From Apis mellifera (lineage: Eukaryota > Arthropoda > Insecta > Hymenoptera > Apidae): a stretch of DNA of 64,000 nt. The stretch spans positions 1,699,501 to 1,763,500 of the forward strand of contig NC_037640.1 in NCBI RefSeq assembly GCF_003254395.2, written 5' to 3'. A program made the translations under genes and the position numbers. Below are positions 60,251 through 64,000 of the stretch, in pieces. Below the pieces are notes generated by a model. That model saw nothing but the letters and a program-made list of their open reading frames with translations. It searched no databases and was not told where the DNA came from. Within the stretch, counting starts at the first letter, position 1, and every line of letters begins with the position of its first letter.

Positions 60251-63200
60251 TATCTCCATATGCGTTCATATCATCGGTATAATCAAGTTGCTAATTTCGA
60301 GAATATTAGCAAAAATTTTTCACTACTAATGTATTGAATTCAGTTGATATGCATTGTGTATTATAACAAGACAAATACAAACATGGAATAATAATCTTTA
60401 TCACATTGTGGCTCAAGTCACATTGTGTAAGCAATATCTAGGACTATTAATAGACAAGTTTGTGATAGCATAGTGTGTTACCATAATCATATCAACTAGT
60501 TTATTCTGAAACAGCTATAATCGCAATGAATTGAACGATAATATCACTTGAGCGTTTCAACATATGAAAAATTTAAATACATTATTATGTCATACTAGTT
60601 ATAATTTGTCTCTGATATCAAGGACAAAATTTTCTTTTCGGTTAAAATAATACATGAATTATTATACCTTATTGTTCACAATTTTTTTTTAAATTCTATC
60701 AAATTTTTGTTGATATTATTTAAAAAGAAATAACAAAAATAGAAGAAATATTGTAATGACTATTATATATAAAATTGGATGAATGTATCTAAATAAATGA
60801 ATTTACATTTTTGATCTTTCTCAAAAAATTTCAAAATCTTATTCTGTATTTTCACTTTCTTAAGTCAAAAAACTATTTATTGGTTAATTTTTTATTATAT
60901 TTCTACTTTTATTATTATCTTCTCAGGGATATCGAGTATTTCATTCTCTTTTCAACCGCAGCTTTCTTTTAGTAATGATTGAATTATACTTTAACAATTA
61001 AAAAGTGAAATGTAATAATACGATATATTTATTATTATATATATTATTATTTATTATATTTTTCGAAATTTTTACGCAATATTATATAATTCGTACTAAA
61101 TATATGATTATAATAATTAATGGAGTGGAAAAGTATATTTATATCGCTTATCAAATTTCAAACTCCTTTTCCCTTTTAACTTTACGTTAAACCCAACAAA
61201 TGACGTTATTATCGTGCAAATATGAACACATGATTGATGCGTCACGTGAATTGTTTAATCGTTTTACTTTATTTCAAATATTTTGAAGTAGATTAACTAG
61301 AAAATCGATTAAAATTACCAAGCGATCGAATTAGTTGTAAAGCAATACATTAAGACAAACTAAAAATGTTATCTTAAGACGAAATAAAAATATTCTAATA
61401 CACATGAATAATTATTATAAGTTTTGATAATTAAATTTATTTATACGTCGTCTCTATATATCTATTATTATGAACAGTTGTGTGTATATATATATTCTGA
61501 AATCAAAGTTTAACATCTTGCCCAATGATTCGCCGAATCGCTTGTAAATGTAGATTTTTCTAGAATAATGATGATTATTAGCTTGAGAATATTTTGATGA
61601 AAATATTTCTAAATTAAATCTTCCACGAGATATAAGATATATACATACGAGATATATGTAAAATATTAGATAATGAAATATACATTAAGATATAATAGAT
61701 ATAAAAATCGTGAGAAAAAAATTTTATAAATTGACTTTTAATTTCTTGTATTTTACATTATCTAATTTCAATATTTAGAAAAAAAGAGAATTAATTATCT
61801 AATCTATTAAAGTTGAGATAAAGAAATTAAAAATAAGTTTTAACAAATTTAATTATTGATGTATAGGGAAATAACAAGTTTAACTTTAAAATTGCTCTTT
61901 TTTAAAAATTAGAAAATTAAAAAATTCATCTTTGATGCGAATCACTCTTCATTAACTTTCTTTAAGATTTCTTCTATTTGTTTAAAGTTCAATGATTTTG
62001 AAATTGATAAATGAAAAATGAAAAATTTTAAATTATCATCAATAAAGATATTGGAACAAAAAGAAATATTAAATCTTTGGAACGAAAAAAGATCTATATT
62101 AATAATATATTTATTAGATATATTGGAGGAATATTATTTAATATGATGATATATTTTTATTATTGTCCATCTTTATTATTTGATTAAAATTTATTAATTA
62201 AAGCTTAATAAAGAGTTTGATTATCAAAATTTATTTCATTTGTTTATTTTTTATCAAAATATTTTTTTTTAAACTTATTTATTTTATTAAAATAATTATT
62301 CTTCACATAAAATGAATGTATAACGTTAATAAAATTATATTATATTTAATTGATCCATGAACATGTGATCAAACTTGTTTTTCTCAAAAAATCAATAATT
62401 AACAATATTATTATTTTGAATCAATCACACGTTTCAAGAATTTTAGTCTTCAATTGAACAAATGTCACGGAGAATGAATTAGAAAGCGAGAATAATAAAA
62501 GTTATTATTAATAAATTATTTTTTAATAATTAAATTTATTTTTTAATAATTTAATTAATTTTAATAATTTATTTTTTCTTAATAATCATAGAAAAATAAT
62601 GATCAATTTTTTATAAATCTTAATTTAAAAAAAATTAAAAAACAAATTCAAATTCGAATTGTCATTAAATTTTCATTAAATGAATCATTTATCTTAAGTT
62701 TTAGATTATACAAATTTGGAAGGATTCTAAGCTCATTTAAAGATAAAAAAATTTCATAATTACCAAATTATAAATAAATTAGAACTTGTCAGAGCATGTT
62801 GTTACAATGATCAAATGCATTCTTTTAACAATCTAACAAGTAAATTTTAAAATAACAAATAAAATGTTTCTTGAATTTTCTGTATGAATCATCTTAAATT
62901 TTTTAAAATAATTTTTTAAAAATAACAAATTTTTCAATATATTTAACAATAATTTTTAATTTAAATTTATTATAATTTTATTTTTAATTTAAATTTTATT
63001 ATATCTAATTTTGAAAAAAAAACTATTCAATTTCAATTAATATGTACAGTTGATATTTTCAAGTTTGAAGAATTAAAAAAATTTCGTTTTTTTCTTTAAA
63101 AATTTGAAACTTTATAGAAATTTTAAAGATAATCGATATAAAAATTCCTTTAAAGCTTATTTATTAAGACTTATTTATCAGTTTAGATTTATATTAAATA

Positions 63201-63498
63201 ATAAGAATAGATTAAAATAGTTTCATTTAAAATAATAAATTTATATTGATATTTTTATATATCAAATTTTGTATGTATTTATTTTGATCTTTAAATTCTT
63301 TAAAAATGTCTTTCGAATATATTAACAATAAATCAATGTAATATCATACATAAAAAAAATCAGTATCCATTGTTAATATAATATTTTCAATATAATATTG
63401 TTAAATATTCAGCTAGGAGCATTGAAATATTGATTCTTCTATTTATAAAAATTCAAAGAAAACAATGTAAGCTATAAATCACTCTTTTTTTCAGCGAT
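60251..63498. other. AT-rich non-coding stretch
   Basis: No gene. Motif-family copy TCGAATATATTAACA at 63313-63327. A slightly richer patch is at 61190-61260. Confidence 0.55.
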
Positions 63499-63520
63499 AT
63501 ATATATATATATATATATGA
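63497..63520 (+). repeat. TA microsatellite
   Basis: About 22 bp of (AT)n after TTTCAGCG. Confidence 0.85.
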
Positions 63521-64000
63521 AATTATTGTAATAATTAAAAGAACAGAATAAATAATTAATACTATAGCACATAATTATTTCGAATTGTAAAAGCACCAAA
63601 ATTTATCTTAGTTTACTTAGAAATAAATTTCGATTTGCAAAAATCGAGTTAATTATATATATAATTCTAAATTCAAATTAAATTAATATAAATACGTGGT
63701 GAATAATTCGAATTAAGTTTATATTTTGATCTACAAAGATTTTCAATAATAAAGGAAAGCGAATGAATAAAATTTACTTTCTTAACAATTTTCAAGTTAA
63801 AGCTTCAAATTACGAAAGTTTGATCAATATCTTTTTAGCGATTTTTTCGGGCAAATAAAATTTTTATCGTCTTAAGAACGAATTAAAAAATCTATGTTTT
63901 AATTTCACATCACGTTATACAATTAACACGCTACTCGACGGACATAAGTGTTCTTTGCGTAATTTTCCTTTGTTTTGAAAATCAACAACTCGTTGACTCA
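63521..64000. other. AT-rich window end, nothing recognised
   Basis: No open frame. The last 80 bp are slightly richer in GC (ACACGCTACTCGACGGAC). Confidence 0.5.

Overview
The window looks like AT-rich nuclear DNA of a honey bee (genus Apis). The best evidence is a 0.38-kb nuclear copy of mitochondrial cytochrome b at 16965-17348, which reads as a bee-type cytochrome b when TGA is taken as Trp, ATA as Met and AGA as Ser. Long TA arrays, poly-A/T runs and short CpG-rich islands in a very AT-rich background fit the same source. This identification rests on recalled cytochrome b sequence, not on a database search.

Very little is coding. One start codon is well supported: on the minus strand at 102-100, opening a protein with an N-terminal signal anchor that continues past the left edge. 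Its exon begins at 435, after a strong 3' splice site. The best 5' splice site on the same strand (AAG|GTAAGT) lies 46.2 kb to the right at 46649/46648, inside the most CpG-rich part of the window (about 46600-47480), next to an NRF-1-like palindrome and a CCAAT box. The simplest reading is one minus-strand gene: a promoter and non-coding first exon near 47.3-46.65 kb, a first intron of about 46 kb filling most of the window, and a second exon that carries the start codon. This is an inference from splice signals, strand and composition; no transcript is visible here.

Inside the presumed intron are the cytochrome b pseudogene flanked by TA arrays, two long fold-back palindromes (8190-8375 and 27136-27365), several local tandem duplications (2682-2890, 4571-4800, 28642-28800), pairs of old dispersed repeats, and at least two short motif families scattered on both strands. 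Islands of higher GC and CpG content (for example 6456-6800, 10640-11225, 22736-23575) are candidates for regulatory DNA.

From 47.5 kb to the right edge there is no convincing gene. The stretch has more CpG-rich islands (50440-51120, 52880-53210, 54600-55350, 58040-58450, 59156-59450), further copies of the motif families, and two weak minus-strand splice-donor candidates that could mark alternative first exons. I found no tRNA, rRNA, CRISPR array or intact transposase.
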